A stretch of DNA of 64,000 nt, from assembly GCA_043228905.1 (NCBI GenBank), contig JBHGNT010000014.1, positions 15,934,001 to 15,998,000 of the forward strand, in the 5' to 3' direction. The notes beneath the pieces are model-generated. The model worked only from the letters and a program-made list of their open reading frames with translations, had not been told where the DNA came from and made no database searches. Shown piece after piece: positions 32,374-43,819 of the stretch (positions are counted from its first letter, which is position 1; every line of letters begins with the position of its first letter). The position numbers and the translations under genes are program-made. This stretch comes from Azolla caroliniana. Its lineage: Eukaryota > Polypodiophyta.

Positions 32374-32825
32374 GTTCCATAGGGTTGCACTTGGCCCTTT
32401 GTCAAGCTATTTGTTTTAGGAAATCCTCCTTTATTTCTCTAAAGCTCATTGGTACCTCCTTGGGAAGTGTGAAACCATTTATTGGCTTGGTCATCAATGG
32501 TCAACCTAAAAGTTGCCTCTCTTGTGACATTATAATTTTTTTCATAAGCATTTAGGACTTGTTTGAGCCATTTGATATTGTTTGTTGCATTGCCTTGCCC
32601 AATATATGTCGACACCATCTTGGTAATAAGGGCAACGTTATGTGGTTGCCAATGAGCTATTGTGGTTGTGGTATAGTTTGTTGTTGGCCTTCGATCATCA
32701 GTGTTGCGAACGAATGCATAACAAAGCAAAATGTTGACATCATGTCCAGCTTGGCACTTCGTGGGTATTGGAGTGTTATCTCTAATGGATGGTGGGTTTC
32801 GATAGAACCTTGTGGTTTGATCCAT
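32374..32825 (-). pseudogene. Possible Ty3-type gag fragment, minus strand
   Basis: The minus-strand frame contains LKQVLNAYEKNYNVTREATF, LTIDDQANKWFHTSQGG and, past a stop, W-R-S-F-R-E. The alternation of hydrophobic and W/F residues resembles a retrotransposon capsid C-terminal part. It is truncated by the Copia LTR at 32373. It may be the remainder of the element holding the integrase end at 26488, since both are on the minus strand. Confidence 0.4.
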
Positions 32826-32911
32826 TTAGCAATTGGGGAATCTCCTTTTGGAATGGTCGAAATGCTTTGTTATCCTTATCATATGCTTACTTTAGAGCAT
32901 ACCTCTAACAA

Positions 32912-32925
32912 TTGATATCCGAGCC
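32912..32925 (+). promoter_or_regulatory. Primer-site-like motif, plus strand
   Basis: TTGATATCCGAGCC follows CTCTAACA and is similar to initiator-Met sites. It could mark the 5' LTR end of the chromovirus at 34500-38732, but the sequence to its left is read as a gag fragment of the opposite strand, so the call is weak. Confidence 0.3.
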
Positions 32926-33139
32926 ATGTTTCTAATGTTTCATTTGTTGATTGTTTTCTTTTGATGGATGACGATCAATCGGTGTGCGGTTGACCGTGAT
33001 TCAGAAAGGCATTAACAAGCAAACTTCGGTAACTCTTCTCCCAATCTAATCATGTGTAGTCAATATGTTTTTTGTTTATTGATTCAATGATGTTGTAGTG
33101 GTAATGGATTGGTTGTATAAAACATATACGTATGTGTAT

Positions 33140-33385
33140 GAGATCAATACCTCATTTGGCATATATTTGATATGTGATTTGTGTCATATGCACATGAGGC
33201 TAATACCTCAATTGCGTGTGACGTTCACATACATATGTTACGTATGCGTATGAGGTCAATACCTCAATTTGTATATAAATGATATGTGATTGGTGTCGTA
33301 TGTGTAAGAGGTCAATACCTCAATTTGTATATAAATGATATGTGATTGGTGTCATAGTGTAAGAGGTCAATACCTCAATTGCATA
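33140..33385. repeat. Five ~56-bp tandem units with a hairpin
   Basis: Units start near 33140, 33196, 33252, 33308 and 33363. Most carry GAGGTCAATACCTC, whose arms GAGGT and ACCTC are complementary around a four-base loop. The TGATATGTGATT phrase recurs between hairpins. Confidence 0.85.
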
Positions 33386-34500
33386 TTATGTTCACCCTTA
33401 TTTTAGGATGTTTTGGGTGCGTAGAGGCGAGACTATATGCCTCGATTACGTGTCTCGATTTCATCATTTTTTGGCTATTTTATGTTACGTTTTTTTTTTA
33501 CTATACGCATGTGTGGTCACATGTATACGTATATTAGTTATTACATGATCTATATATCAAACATTGTCCTTTTCGAGGAAAGGATCTTGGTGGCCGTCAT
33601 CACCATCCTTTTTTCAACAATTTTTTGTTGTCATCCCCGTTGGTCACTTTGATTTCGCTATGCGTTATAACAAAACGATCATAGCCACAATGATGTTGAG
33701 AGTGTAGGTCTTGACCCACTTCATGTGAGGTCGCTCCTATGACACACGTATCCAACATCCCTCCCTAGTTACATGGATACGATGCCACCATGAGATCATC
33801 ATTACGGAAGGCATTCGTAATGACGTACAACCATGTGATGGGCCATGTGGGCCTACTACGAAAAGAGGGCTATTTGGCTTGACCATTAGGTTGCACTTTG
33901 GTTTATGGCATCGTAATTATGAGGCTTGAGGTTAGGTAACATACCAACATAGTTTTGTCGTAAACGAGGGGGAAATAAGAACTCTCAACATATATGTTTT
34001 CTTTTAAAAAAACCTATATGGGCAAATTCCTTTGCATATCTCTTATCACATAAAATACTAAACCTTCACTACGAGGAACCTATTTGGTTAGCTTAAGTGT
34101 TTAATGCATTTGTTCGCGAGGTCTTGAGTTCAAATATGACCAAGACCATACAACATTGTTGATGCATATGACTATAAAACATGGGTGGGCATAGAGACAT
34201 AGTTGACAGTTAACATTTTTCGTGTTTAAACTATTCATGACCGAAACATACATGGTTGAGCCTTGGGGAGCCACCATGAAAAAATCAATATAGAGATCAG
34301 GTAAGGACATTCATTTGTCACTCCCATGGTTTTTAAAACACATTTGTGTTACCATAGTAACATGATCTTGAACCTCATCTCATACATCTAGAGGGTATTG
34401 ACGTGAGATCATGATATTGATTAATGTTTTCCCCGGATATGTTTACATCACGACATAATGTTATGACTATTTTTCTAACCTTATCCTATTTCTTTGCCAG
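33386..34500. other. Retroelement leader or intergenic, no gene recognised
   Basis: AT-rich sequence preceding the chromovirus gag. A possible leader, but I see no domain or RNA gene. Confidence 0.35.
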
Positions 34501-36765
34501 AAATTATCATTCAAAGGCTCATAATAACGACCCGATGGCATCTGCACAAGCGAAAGGAAATCAAGGAAATCCTCTTGGGCCAATCCAATCCCCATTGAGT
34601 CATATTTTTTACAAATACAAAATTTCCTTAATTCAACCTTGCATCAGATGACCGAACATCGGGAATCTCATAGTGCTCTCGAGGCACGTGTCATTAGTTT
34701 ACAACGTGATACTAATAGACCCGATGAGCGTCAAGGTGAACCATCATTTGTCATAGAGCCATTTACATACTAATAGACCCGATGAGCGTTAGTACGAATA
34801 TTGCATATGTTGGCCAAGAACTTGGGGGTAAGGCCGCCGCCTGGTGGCATGGGCTCCGAACTTTGGGGAAATTGCTTGATACCTGGACACATTTTGTCAC
34901 AGTTTTCAAGGGCCAATTTCTGCAACCTCCATCTTGAACCGAGGCAACACAAGCTTTAATGAACCTCTCTAGCATGAAGTTTTCCTCTCTAGAAGACTAT
35001 GTTCACCATGCTAGCTTGTTTTGTCAATGGAATCCCCAATTCGGACTATCATTGGATAATGCACGATAAGGATCTCAAATCCTTCGAAGAGGCCGTTGAA
35101 AAAGTTCTTCGCTATCAATGCACTTCGAAGAAGGACCATAACAAACCCAACAAAGCGCTAGGGACTAAGGAGTCGCAATTCGCTGGGAAACCCAAGACAC
35201 CCAACAAATTCATGGATCACAATTGTAAGTGACAACATCCTTTTTGCGTATTCTGCAAAAACAAGGGTCATACAAAAGAGCAATGTCGAAACCTCCAACG
35301 GAAAGAGCACGATAGCAAAACAAAAGTTGCAGACCATAAATGTTAGATTCCTAATGTCCTTCAGGTCTATACACATCATTTAAGTAATTGTAAATGTTCT
35401 TTCCCTCACTATGTATTGGGATCCAATGCTTTACTACGTGCAAACGAGTATATCAATGGATCTCCCGTACAATTTGTATTTGATTCAGGAAGCTCACACA
35501 ACTTTGTGAATGATTGTTTGGTTCAGATATGAGGAATCCAACCCACCATAAGTGATCACACCTATAAGGTGCACTTGGCTGATGGAAGAGTACAATACAT
35601 CAACGGGACGATTCATTCATTAGGAATTTCTATTGATACTTATATAGAGGAAGTAGACTTCCATGAATCTTTGTACCACTGAGGTAATACTGGGTTATCC
35701 TTGGTTTTATAATAAACACTCTTCTTTGTCTATTGATTGGGTTCGCCATTCCATTTCCTTTGTACTGAATGATTGTACTCATTTTATTCAATGTGTAAAT
35801 AAATAATCTCTTTTGATTGTTTCCTCTCCATCATTATCCGAGTTGTCTTGTTCTTCTTTATTTTTTTGTGTACTTGATCCGAACATTCACGTTTATAATA
35901 TCGATAATGTCTCAGGTCAATTATCATAGTTTGAACAACAACAACTTGATGAAATCTTTAATGATCTTCGTGATGTTTTTCCAAGTGAACTACCACATGG
36001 GTTACTTCCTAAACATAATATAGACCATCGTATAGATATTGTACCTAGTGTTGCACCAATAAGTATACCTCCTTATCGCTTAAGTCAATCCGAAGAGGAT
36101 GAGGTATCTCAGCAACTCAAGGACTATTTACGAATGGGTTATATAAGTTATAGTAAATCTCCATGGGGTGCACCTATTCTCTTGGTAAAAAAGAAAGAGA
36201 GCACATGGCGTATGTGTATTAATTACCGACGCTTGAATAAAGTGACGATCAAGAATTCATAGCCATTGCCCTGGGCTGACGATCTGATTTACTATCTCCA
36301 GGGAGCTCGATATTTTACGAAACTTGATCCTATACGGGCTAACATCAAATTCGTATAAGTGCGGAAGATGTTCCTAAAATGACATTTCGTACGCGCTATG
36401 GCCATTATGAGTTTTTGGTTATGCCTTTCGGTTTGACCAATGCTCTGGCCACATTTCAACAAGAAATGAATGACATTTTCCGAGAACAACTTGGAAAATT
36501 TGTCGTTATTTTCTTGGATGATATTCTAGTTTATAGTTGTACATTAGAAAAACATGCTAAACATGTCTACTTTGTTTTACAAACATTACGTGACAAACAA
36601 TTTTACGTGATGTTGTGAAGATTTTCGGCAACGGTGTGAAAATCACGTGGAAAGGAGACACCCGAGAAGGGTTCACTTTCGCACTTCTCTTACTGTTTTT
36701 TCTCAGTGAGTTATCCCACATATATATGAAGCTAATACAACTCTCTCAATATATATACTAACTTA

Positions 36766-36797
<32 letters not shown>

Positions 36798-38732
36798 TAC
36801 ACATATATATATGACTATGTATATATATGTATGTGTGTATTCGTCTGAACTTTTATTCGACCGAATCCCATTTCGGCTTTTTGGTCGATTTCGGCCAACC
36901 AACTCTCATTTTAGCTTTTTGGTCGATTTCAGCCAACCGACTCTCTTTTCGGCTTCCTGACCGATTTCGGCCAGCCGAACTCATTTCGGCTTTCCGGCCG
37001 ACTCCCCAACAAGGAGGGACAATCTTATATAACACAATTGACTTACCACTAAGCCAAGTCATTTCTTTAAAAGTTATATTTTCTATTATATTCTTCACAT
37101 GTAAAGACCCTAAAGGTCGTAAGGCACGATGGGCAAATCTCATCCAAGACTTTGATTTTTCCATAAGATATCGTAAAGGTTCCATGAACATTGTCGTTGA
37201 TGCACTAAGTCGCATCCGTGAAGTTAACATGCTTACCTTCACTAAAATAACACAAGATCTTTATGATCACCTTCAAGGAAAGTATCCTGATGACAGTTAT
37301 TTTGCGAAATACTGGGCAAGAGTTGAGTCTGGAACAGACATCACCACATCCTCGAAGGAATACTTCCACATTGCTAACAGTCTACTCTATCGTAATGGGA
37401 AGGTTTGTGTTCAAGATTTGCCTAAGGTAAAAAAGATAATTCTTTTTGAATGCCATGATGCACCCTTAGTAGGCACCTTGGAATACATCGTACACTCATT
37501 CTCATCTCCACTCAATTCTATTGGCCTAAGATGTGTCCTGGCATACATAGTTATGTGACTAAATGTCACCAGTGTCAAGTTAACAAAGTCAAGTGACTTA
37601 AAGCCGCAAGACTTTTACATCCCTTGGACATTCCCAATAATAAGTGGGAAAGTATATCAATGGATTTTATTGTTAGCCTTCCTTGCACCCAAAAAGGCTA
37701 TGATGCCATCTGGGTTGTGGTTGATTGACTAACTAAAATGACCATATTTATTGCTACTAAAACCACGGTAACAGTTCATGAATGGGCTTACTAATTTGTT
37801 GATGAGTTATTTCAATTTTATGGGTTACCGATGGATATCATGAGTGATCAAGATCCAAAGTTTACTAGCGACTTCTGGACGTAAGTCTTTAAGAAGTTAG
37901 AAACTACATTGAGCATGAGCTCCACGGATCATCCTCAATCCAATGGAAAGGCAGAACGAGTAAATCAAATTATTGAGGACATGCTCCGTGCATATGTTAG
38001 TACAAAACCAACAAAATGAGAACATTATCTCCCAATTTTGGAGTTTGTTTATAACAGCTCCAAGCATACGTCGACGGGATATAGTCCTTTTATGTTGATG
38101 TATGGTTTTCAACCACGAGCCCCAGTTGATGTTAATATACATCATGATGAGTTGCGAAGTACGCAAAACTTTCTTCGGGATATACAAGATATGTTGCATA
38201 TTGCACAAGATAATATAAAAACAGCTCAAGATAGAGCGCGTTTTTATGCCGATCATAATAGGCAACCTCGTGTATTCAACCCTAGACAAAAGGTATTTTC
38301 ACGTGTACCTCACAATTCTAAGGCACTATCTACGAGTAAGTGCGCTAAGTTAGCCCCACGGTTTGTGGAACTTTTACAGTCCTCAAACACATTGGTTCAT
38401 CAGCCTATCGTCTAACTCTTCCTGATGGCGTTGAAACTCATCTAGTTTTTCATGTAAGTCGTCTAAAAGAACTTCTAGGTTATGGTGACAATACAGTGAC
38501 AACTGAAACTCTGGTTACTTCTGAAGAATTATCTTCTAAACCACATGTGCCAAAAAGAATTCTCGATGTTAAAACAAAAAAATTGCGTTCTAAAATAATC
38601 AGAGAATTTAAAATTAAATGGATGGATAAGTCTATAAAAGATGCCACATGGGAACACGAAAATACTCTTAGAACTAACTTCCCTAAGTTTTCATTACAAG
38701 AGTGTAATGTTTTGACTACGTCGAGACTCTGA
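34500..38732 (+). pseudogene. Ty3/Gypsy chromovirus, decayed
   Basis: Plus-strand order: capsid remnant (LGGKAAAWWHGLRTLGKLL, about 34810-34870), zinc knuckle (CVFCKNKGHTKEQC, about 35245-35288), protease (FVFDSGSSHNFVN, about 35470-35510), and RT. RT holds [20 protein letters not shown] at about 36160-36215 and [18 protein letters not shown], then FLDDILVYS near 36515, the counterpart of the YVDD box. Next come an inserted block (36614-37011), an RNase H end (KDPKGRKARWANLIQDFDFS), integrase zinc finger and core ([40 protein letters not shown]) and a chromodomain (KIKWMDKSIKDATWEHENTL, 38617-38675). Many stops and frameshifts are present. The chromodomain places it among chromoviruses, whose integrase may be directed to modified histones. 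Most of RNase H is deleted near the insertion. Confidence 0.85.
36614..37011 (+). repeat. Possible foreign LTR fragment inside the chromovirus
   Basis: A TG...CA block (TGTGAAGATTTTCGGCAACG to CGACTCCCCAACA) interrupts the RT-RNase H region. It contains an AC run (about 36771-36793) and three to four repeats of TTTCGGCTTTTTGGTCGAT-like phrases. The flanking five-mers do not match (GATGT, AGGAG), and RNase H sequence is missing next to it, so insertion was accompanied or followed by deletion. Its orientation is uncertain. Confidence 0.4.
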
Positions 38733-39590
38733 CATTGTGGTGGGCCAACTCTTGTAGCTAAATTCAAGTCTACTTGGGTAAACTATATGGAACCCCCTTA
38801 CATGTCCCAATTGTTCGCACACTAGATTCTTTGAGTTATAGGCATAGTTTAGAGCCATCAATAGCCAAGTATTGTCACCAACAGGACTTTTATTTTCTTG
38901 GAGTACCAACCAAACATAACCATTTTAGACTACATATGTTATTGAACAAAGGTGGATGCAACATTATAACAAAAAGAAAACTTGTACATGCAATGGAATG
39001 TGGTACTTATAATTCATGAATGCTATCAAGATTGCATATCCCAAAATCATACAAATAATCATCCTTGATAATTGGCCAAGTCCGCTTTAAACCTTTAAAG
39101 TTTTGTTCCATAAAACAAGTTGAAAGAGTTGTCGTTGCTATTGTTCCATGCCGATTTCAAATTTCTTTTGTGCAATCTTTGGGCAATCCTTGTTATTTGT
39201 TTTGAGTGTGTAAATAAATGTACACTATTTGTTAGTTATAATCCTTTTTGCAGCATTTCATATCCGTTCCCTCTATGTTTTGTTTTAACCTTATTAACTT
39301 CATATTTAACCGGCATTATTGTTTACAGGATTGACTCATGAATTTGAAAGCTTTCCCACACTCGCAGACCATATAACTTCCCTTCAACCAATTCATAGAA
39401 TCCCTTTTCATATCTTTACTTCTTTAGTTGCATCCTTCAATGAGTTTTGTTGTCCAAGGGGCTACTACAGCTTTGGTAAATTCACAATTCCCCGATCCTT
39501 ATTTATTTGCAGCAGCATTGTCATCTAACCGTGGGTTTTGGACCGTACGCCATTGCGCTTTTCTTGTCTTATATAATTTTTCCCATTCTC
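38733..39590. other. 3' flank of the chromovirus, no gene recognised
   Basis: May contain the 3' LTR of the chromovirus, but no clear polypurine tract or LTR ends were found. Short frames show no motif. Confidence 0.35.
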
Positions 39591-39598
39591 GTAGCAAC

Positions 39599-39880
39599 TA
39601 GGAATCAGCAACAGTTCGGTTTCGGCTTAACCGGTTTGGCCTTGTCCACACCAAACAGGTTAAGTCTTAACCTGTTTGGGAGTTTCCACATTTGAACCTA
39701 GTCGGGTCCTAAAGTGGATAAGGCTAACAGGTTAAGCCTAAACCGGGGGTTTGGCCCAAATCGGTTCAGTTCGGCATGAGCCATCCCAAACCGGTTAAGG
39801 AAGCTCATGCCTAAACCGAACCACCAAACCGTTTTTAAACGGTTCGGTTCAAGCTTGCGCCGAGCCATTGCCAATTCCTG
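39599..39880 (+). mobile_element. hAT-type miniature element (282 bp)
   Basis: The 8-bp flanks GTAGCAAC (39591-39598) and GTGGCAAC (39881-39888) differ at one position, as a target duplication would after one mutation. The ends are imperfect inverted repeats: TAGGAATCAGCAACAG-TTCGG at the left, and on the other strand CAGGAATTGGCAATGG-CTCGG from the right. The interior is full of AACCGG/CGGTT motifs and carries no coding frame. Eight-bp duplications and short ends like these are typical of hAT elements; it needs transposase from elsewhere. Confidence 0.8.
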
Positions 39881-39929
39881 GTGGCAACATCACCTAGCAT
39901 CACCATCTCCATCTCCATCATTGTCATAA

Positions 39930-42131
39930 TCATCTCAAAGGTATCCAGCTCTTCATGCACGACCACGCAAGCCTGCGTTTCTTGACATCATCTCCTGAGC
40001 TGCTGCATGATCTCAATGCCTCCAGCTCCCTTAAGCTCTTATGAAGCTTGCTCTGTGCACTCGAGCACGCAGCTCTAGCGTCTTTTGCTTCCGCCCGAGC
40101 CTCGAAAAGCTCTCTTCTCAGTTTCTCCAGTTCCTCCACCACAGCTTTGCCTACCTTCAATGACGATGATGATGATAGCGTTGTCGTGCAAAACATTCTA
40201 GTCTCTTTTTGCACTTCTAAATGGCCTTCCTCATCTCCATCTCCCTTCACTTCAATCTGAGCATCTTCCAGCTTGCCGTTAGTAGCTGCCATTGCAGCAC
40301 TATAATGTCCAACTTTAGTTACATCAAGAGTCTTATTGGCATTGTGTCCTTGCCGATTATAAGTGGCCAGAGCTTTTAAAGCCTCACCGAGGACCTGCAA
40401 TAGTTCAGAAACATCGGCAGCAAAACCTGTGAAATTAGCACATGAACCGTATACTTCCCTCGTCCTAAGCTCGATCAGATATCTTTCTTTCTTCGCAGAG
40501 AGCCCCAAAGTTAAGGCTCTAGCTTTCACCTCCATTTCTAACAATCTGCCATGGAGATCCACCAATTCAGCTTCCTTCTTTTCGAGTTCGCACATGAGAG
40601 TTGTTGTCGTCCTATTATTTCTACATACTTGGTCCTTGAGAGCTTGCAATTCCACTTGGTTTTCTTCGAGCTCCATAACCAGTGCAGCAAGCTTATGATC
40701 TGTACTTGATTGCTCTAGATTAAGCATACACCTACCACACTCTGTATCCCAATTAGCAGCCAATTTGCACTCAAGCGATGAAGAAGAAGAGCATTTGCTC
40801 GCTTGATCTTGCAACTCCCATCTGCTTTCTGTAACTTCAGCTTGTAGCAAATAAAGCTTCGCAACTGCAGAGGTTTCCCTTTCTTTGAGAGCCATTATTT
40901 CTGCTTGATTTCTCTCTGCCATTTCTACCAGGCTGGCAGTTAGCTCTGCTATTTTAGCCTTCGCATTCCATTCCCTGCGTTGTGATTCAAGGGCATCCAC
41001 TAGGTTTTGCTCAAGCTGAACTTTGAGAAACTCGAGGGAGGAAGATAAAACACTCCCTTGTAAAGCCATGGCCAATGCGATTTCGTGTGCACCCTCAAGG
41101 TCTTTGGAGGCCTTGTCAAGCAAACCAAGGGCTACAATTTCGGCATTTCTCGCCTCTTCTCTTTCAAAGAGTGCTGCTTCCAGCTTGGCTTGAGTATCTA
41201 CTACCACCACATCTAGAGCCTTCTTCCATTCGGCCTCAGCTTTCGCAGCTGCACTGAGTGAAGCTTCCAAAGAAGCTGTTCGATCTCTAAGAATATGTGC
41301 CTCTGAGGAGGCTTTCACCTCAGCAAGCTCCCTTGTGAGGATCTCAACTTCGGCCATTGCCCGAGCAGCTGACTCGGTTGCGTCTTTCAAACTGGCCTCT
41401 CGGTTAGCCAACTCGATTGCCGATTCCCGTGAAATCCTTTCGCAGGCCATGTTCGCCTCCATGAGGTTCTGCTTCGTAACCGCAAGTTCTTCCAGCAGCA
41501 GCTCTTCCATTGCTCCTGATCTACCAGAAGCATCACCAGCAGTAGTCCTAACCAGTTCCTTATCCATCTCAGTGGCAGCACTGGCAGTAGCAGATTCAAT
41601 CTTGGTTCGGAAGAGCTCAATCGAGAGCTCCTCGACGCGTTTGGCTGTAGACTCGGCTGCATTCATCGCCTCTCCAGCAAGCCTCACCGCTTCATCTTTG
41701 GCTTCCACACAAACTAGAAGCTCATACTTCAAACTTCCTAAGGCTTGCTTGTTAAGCTGCAGCTCAAAAAGTGCAACATCATACTGCTCCTTCATGCTAT
41801 CTAGCTTTGCCTTCCATTCCTCTGCGGCTGTGATCATCGTGCTAGTATAGCTTATAACATGGTCATGATTCACATCTAGCATCATCTCTCCATGTGCACA
41901 AGGAGATCGAAGGGCCTTATCTCGTAATTTGGAAGCTTCGTTCACCTCATTGTTAACTTTGATAGTGAGGTGATCCACATTCTTCTTTGCACGTGCGAGG
42001 TCGTGTGCCAAGCTTGACTTCGATTTCTCGAGTAATCCGAGTTGTTCCTTCGCTTTAGCGAGATCTTCCTGCACCTGCTGCAAGTCGAAATCCGAGACCT
42101 TCGCAGCTACTGTTGTTCTTTTCAGCAGCTG
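39930..42131 (-). CDS. WEB/PMI2-family coiled-coil protein, main exon
   Basis: A long minus-strand frame encodes about 730 residues of nearly continuous coiled coil, ending with TGA or TAA just before 39930. It starts after an acceptor (TTTCTTTTTCTTAG, just right of 42131), continuing L-L-K-R-T-T-V-A-A-K and F-D-L-Q-Q-V-Q-E-D-L. The internal ATG at 42083 is unlikely to be the true start, so an upstream exon is expected; I did not find it. Blocks such as EDLAKAKEQLGLLEKSKSSL, EEWKAKLDSMKEQYDVALFE and VVEELEKLRRELFEARAEAK resemble plant WEB-family (DUF827) proteins. WEB1 and PMI2 act together in chloroplast photorelocation on actin. Other plant coiled-coil families (for example ICR/RIP) are possible. 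No membrane segment is seen. A hAT-type element lies about 50 bp beyond its 3' end. Confidence 0.6.
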   Translation of the reverse strand, partial: QLLKRTTVAAKVSDFDLQQVQEDLAKAKEQLGLLEKSKSSLAHDLARAKKNVDHLTIKVNNEVNEASKLRDKALRSPCAHGEMMLDVNHDHVISYTSTMITAAEEWKAKLDSMKEQYDVALFELQLNKQALGSLKYELLVCVEAKDEAVRLAGEAMNAAESTAKRVEELSIELFRTKIESATASAATEMDKELVRTTAGDASGRSGAMEELLLEELAVTKQNLMEANMACERISRESAIELANREASLKDATESAARAMAEVEILTRELAEVKASSEAHILRDRTASLEASLSAAAKAEAEWKKALDVVVVDTQAKLEAALFEREEARNAEIVALGLLDKASKDLEGAHEIALAMALQGSVLSSSLEFLKVQLEQNLVDALESQRREWNAKAKIAELTASLVEMAERNQAEIMALKERETSAVAKLYLLQAEVTESRWELQDQASKCSSSSSLECKLAANWDTECGRCMLNLEQSSTDHKLAALVMELEENQVELQALKDQVCRNNRTTTTLMCELEKKEAELVDLHGRLLEMEVKARALTLGLSAKKERYLIELRTREVYGSCANFTGFAADVSELLQVLGEALKALATYNRQGHNANKTLDVTKVGHYSAAMAATNGKLEDAQIEVKGDGDEEGHLEVQKETRMFCTTTLSSSSSLKVGKAVVEELEKLRRELFEARAEAKDARAACSSAQSKLHKSLRELEALRSCSSSGDDVKKRRLAWSCMKSWIPLR

Positions 42132-42307
42132 CTAAGAAAAAGAAAACCAGCCATGGTTTTTTAGCATTAGAACAACACCATGTGAAATTTGGTTCCTTCC
42201 CTTCCATCATATGAATAAAATGAAAACAAAATGAGCTAGTCTCAGCTTTCTTGCTATTTTTCCCAAGATTGCATAGAATAGAATGAACAGCAAATTATTG
42301 GAAAATC
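42132..42307. other. Upstream intron of the WEB-like gene
   Basis: The intron is implied by the acceptor at 42131; the upstream exon and its donor are not identified. Confidence 0.35.
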
Positions 42308-42425
42308 AGAACTCAATTTCGCTTCCAGATTCCTTCATGATTCTTACAGAACTCAATTTAGGTTTCCAGATTCCTTCATGATTCTCGCAGAACTCAATTT
42401 AGGTTCCAGATACCTTCATGATTCT
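42308..42425. repeat. Three ~40-bp tandem units
   Basis: Units beginning AGAACTCAATTT start near 42308, 42348 and 42389, each followed by TTCCAGAT and CTTCATGATTCT. They lie upstream of the WEB-like gene, probably in its intron or promoter. Confidence 0.85.
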
Positions 42426-42629
42426 TACAATGGGAGTATATACCTCTGCGCAGCTTGGAGTGCGGCCACCCGACCTGATTCTTGGAAAGCTCGCCATGAA
42501 AATGAATTTACAGATTTGCAGCTCTGTTACATAAATACATTTTCAACTCCAAATTTTCTACTGCTCTGTCGTATTCCCACAAAAGTTGATCTCATGCACT
42601 CATTGGCGTATAAGCTCTGCTGTGATATA

Positions 42630-43710
42630 ACCCCAAAACCTAGACCTGAATTGGGCCCAAATCTATGTTATAGCCCTAAACCTAAACCTGAATTCGGTAC
42701 GCAGGTGTGACATAACCCTAAACCTGAATTGGGCCCCGAGTTATATTGTAACCCTAACCATGTGTTGGGCCCAAAGAATCTTCCAACCTTAAACCTGGAT
42801 TGAGCCCAGAGCTATGTTATAACCCTTAACCTGGATTCAAGGATTGAACCCAGAACTATGTTAGAACCCTAAACCTTGATTGGGAGGTATGTTAATAACC
42901 TAAAGCTGAATTAGGGCCAGAGCTATGTTATAACCCTAAACCTGGATTGGGCACCGAGTTATGTTATAACCTTCAAGCTCAGTTGGAGCAAGACCAATGG
43001 TACAATCCTAAACCCCAGTTATCTTAAACCCTTAAACCTTAAGCCTGGATTGGATTCAGCGCTATGTTGCAAACCCTAAAACCTTCAAGCTCAGTTGGAG
43101 CAAGACCAATGGTACAACCCTAAACCCCAGTTATCTTAAACCCTTAAACCTTAAGCCTGGATTGGATTCAGCGCTATGTTGCAAACCCTAAAACCTTCAA
43201 GCTCAGTTGGAGCAAGACCAATGGTACAACCCTAAACCCCAGTTATCTTAAACCCTTAAACCTTAAGCCTGGATTGGATGCAGCGCTATGTTGCAAACCC
43301 TAAAACCCGGGTTGGGGTGAGAGCCCTAAAACCCCTGAAATCCTATAAGACCCTAAAACTCTTGAAATCCTATAAGACCCTAAAGCCCCTGAATTCCTAT
43401 AAGACCCTAAAACCCCTGAAATCCTATAGGACCCTAAAACCCCTGAAATCCTATAAAACCCTAAAATCCCTGAAATCCTATAAAACCTTAAAACCCCTGA
43501 AATCCTATTAAACCGTAAACCCCTGTAAAACATTAAAACCCCCTAAAATCCTGTAAAACCTTAAAACCCCCTGAAATCCTGTGAAACCCTAAAACCTCCT
43601 GAACTCCTGTGAAACCCTAAAACCCCCGAACTCCTGTGAAACCCTAAAACCCCCCTGAACTCCTGTAAAACCCTAAAACCCCCTGAACTCCTGCAAAACC
43701 CTAAAACCCA
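42630..43710. repeat. Telomere-like degenerate repeats (CCCTAAA-rich)
   Basis: The strand is dense in ACCCTAAA and AAACCCTAAA, the plant telomere motif, separated by variable spacers. From about 43320 a short unit is repeated many times (ACCCTAAAACCCCTGAAATC, followed by CTATAAG-type spacers). At about 43013, 43130 and 43245 a ~117-bp unit (CCCAGTTATCTTAAACCCTT and on) is repeated three times with very high identity. I saw no perfect run of the heptamer beyond single units. Confidence 0.85.
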
Positions 43711-43787
43711 AAAAAAACCTGCACAGGAGTAAAAGCTCTTGAACCTAAGCAGGGGAAACTAAGGTCTTGCATGTAGAATAAGATTAA

Positions 43788-43819
<32 letters not shown>
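43788..43819. repeat. TG dinucleotide microsatellite
   Basis: About 15 TG units following TTAAATG. Confidence 0.9.

Noticed and set aside
42308-42425. Three ~40-bp units as a possible regulatory array
   Set aside because: Nothing beyond repetition supports a binding function, so I list it as a repeat only.
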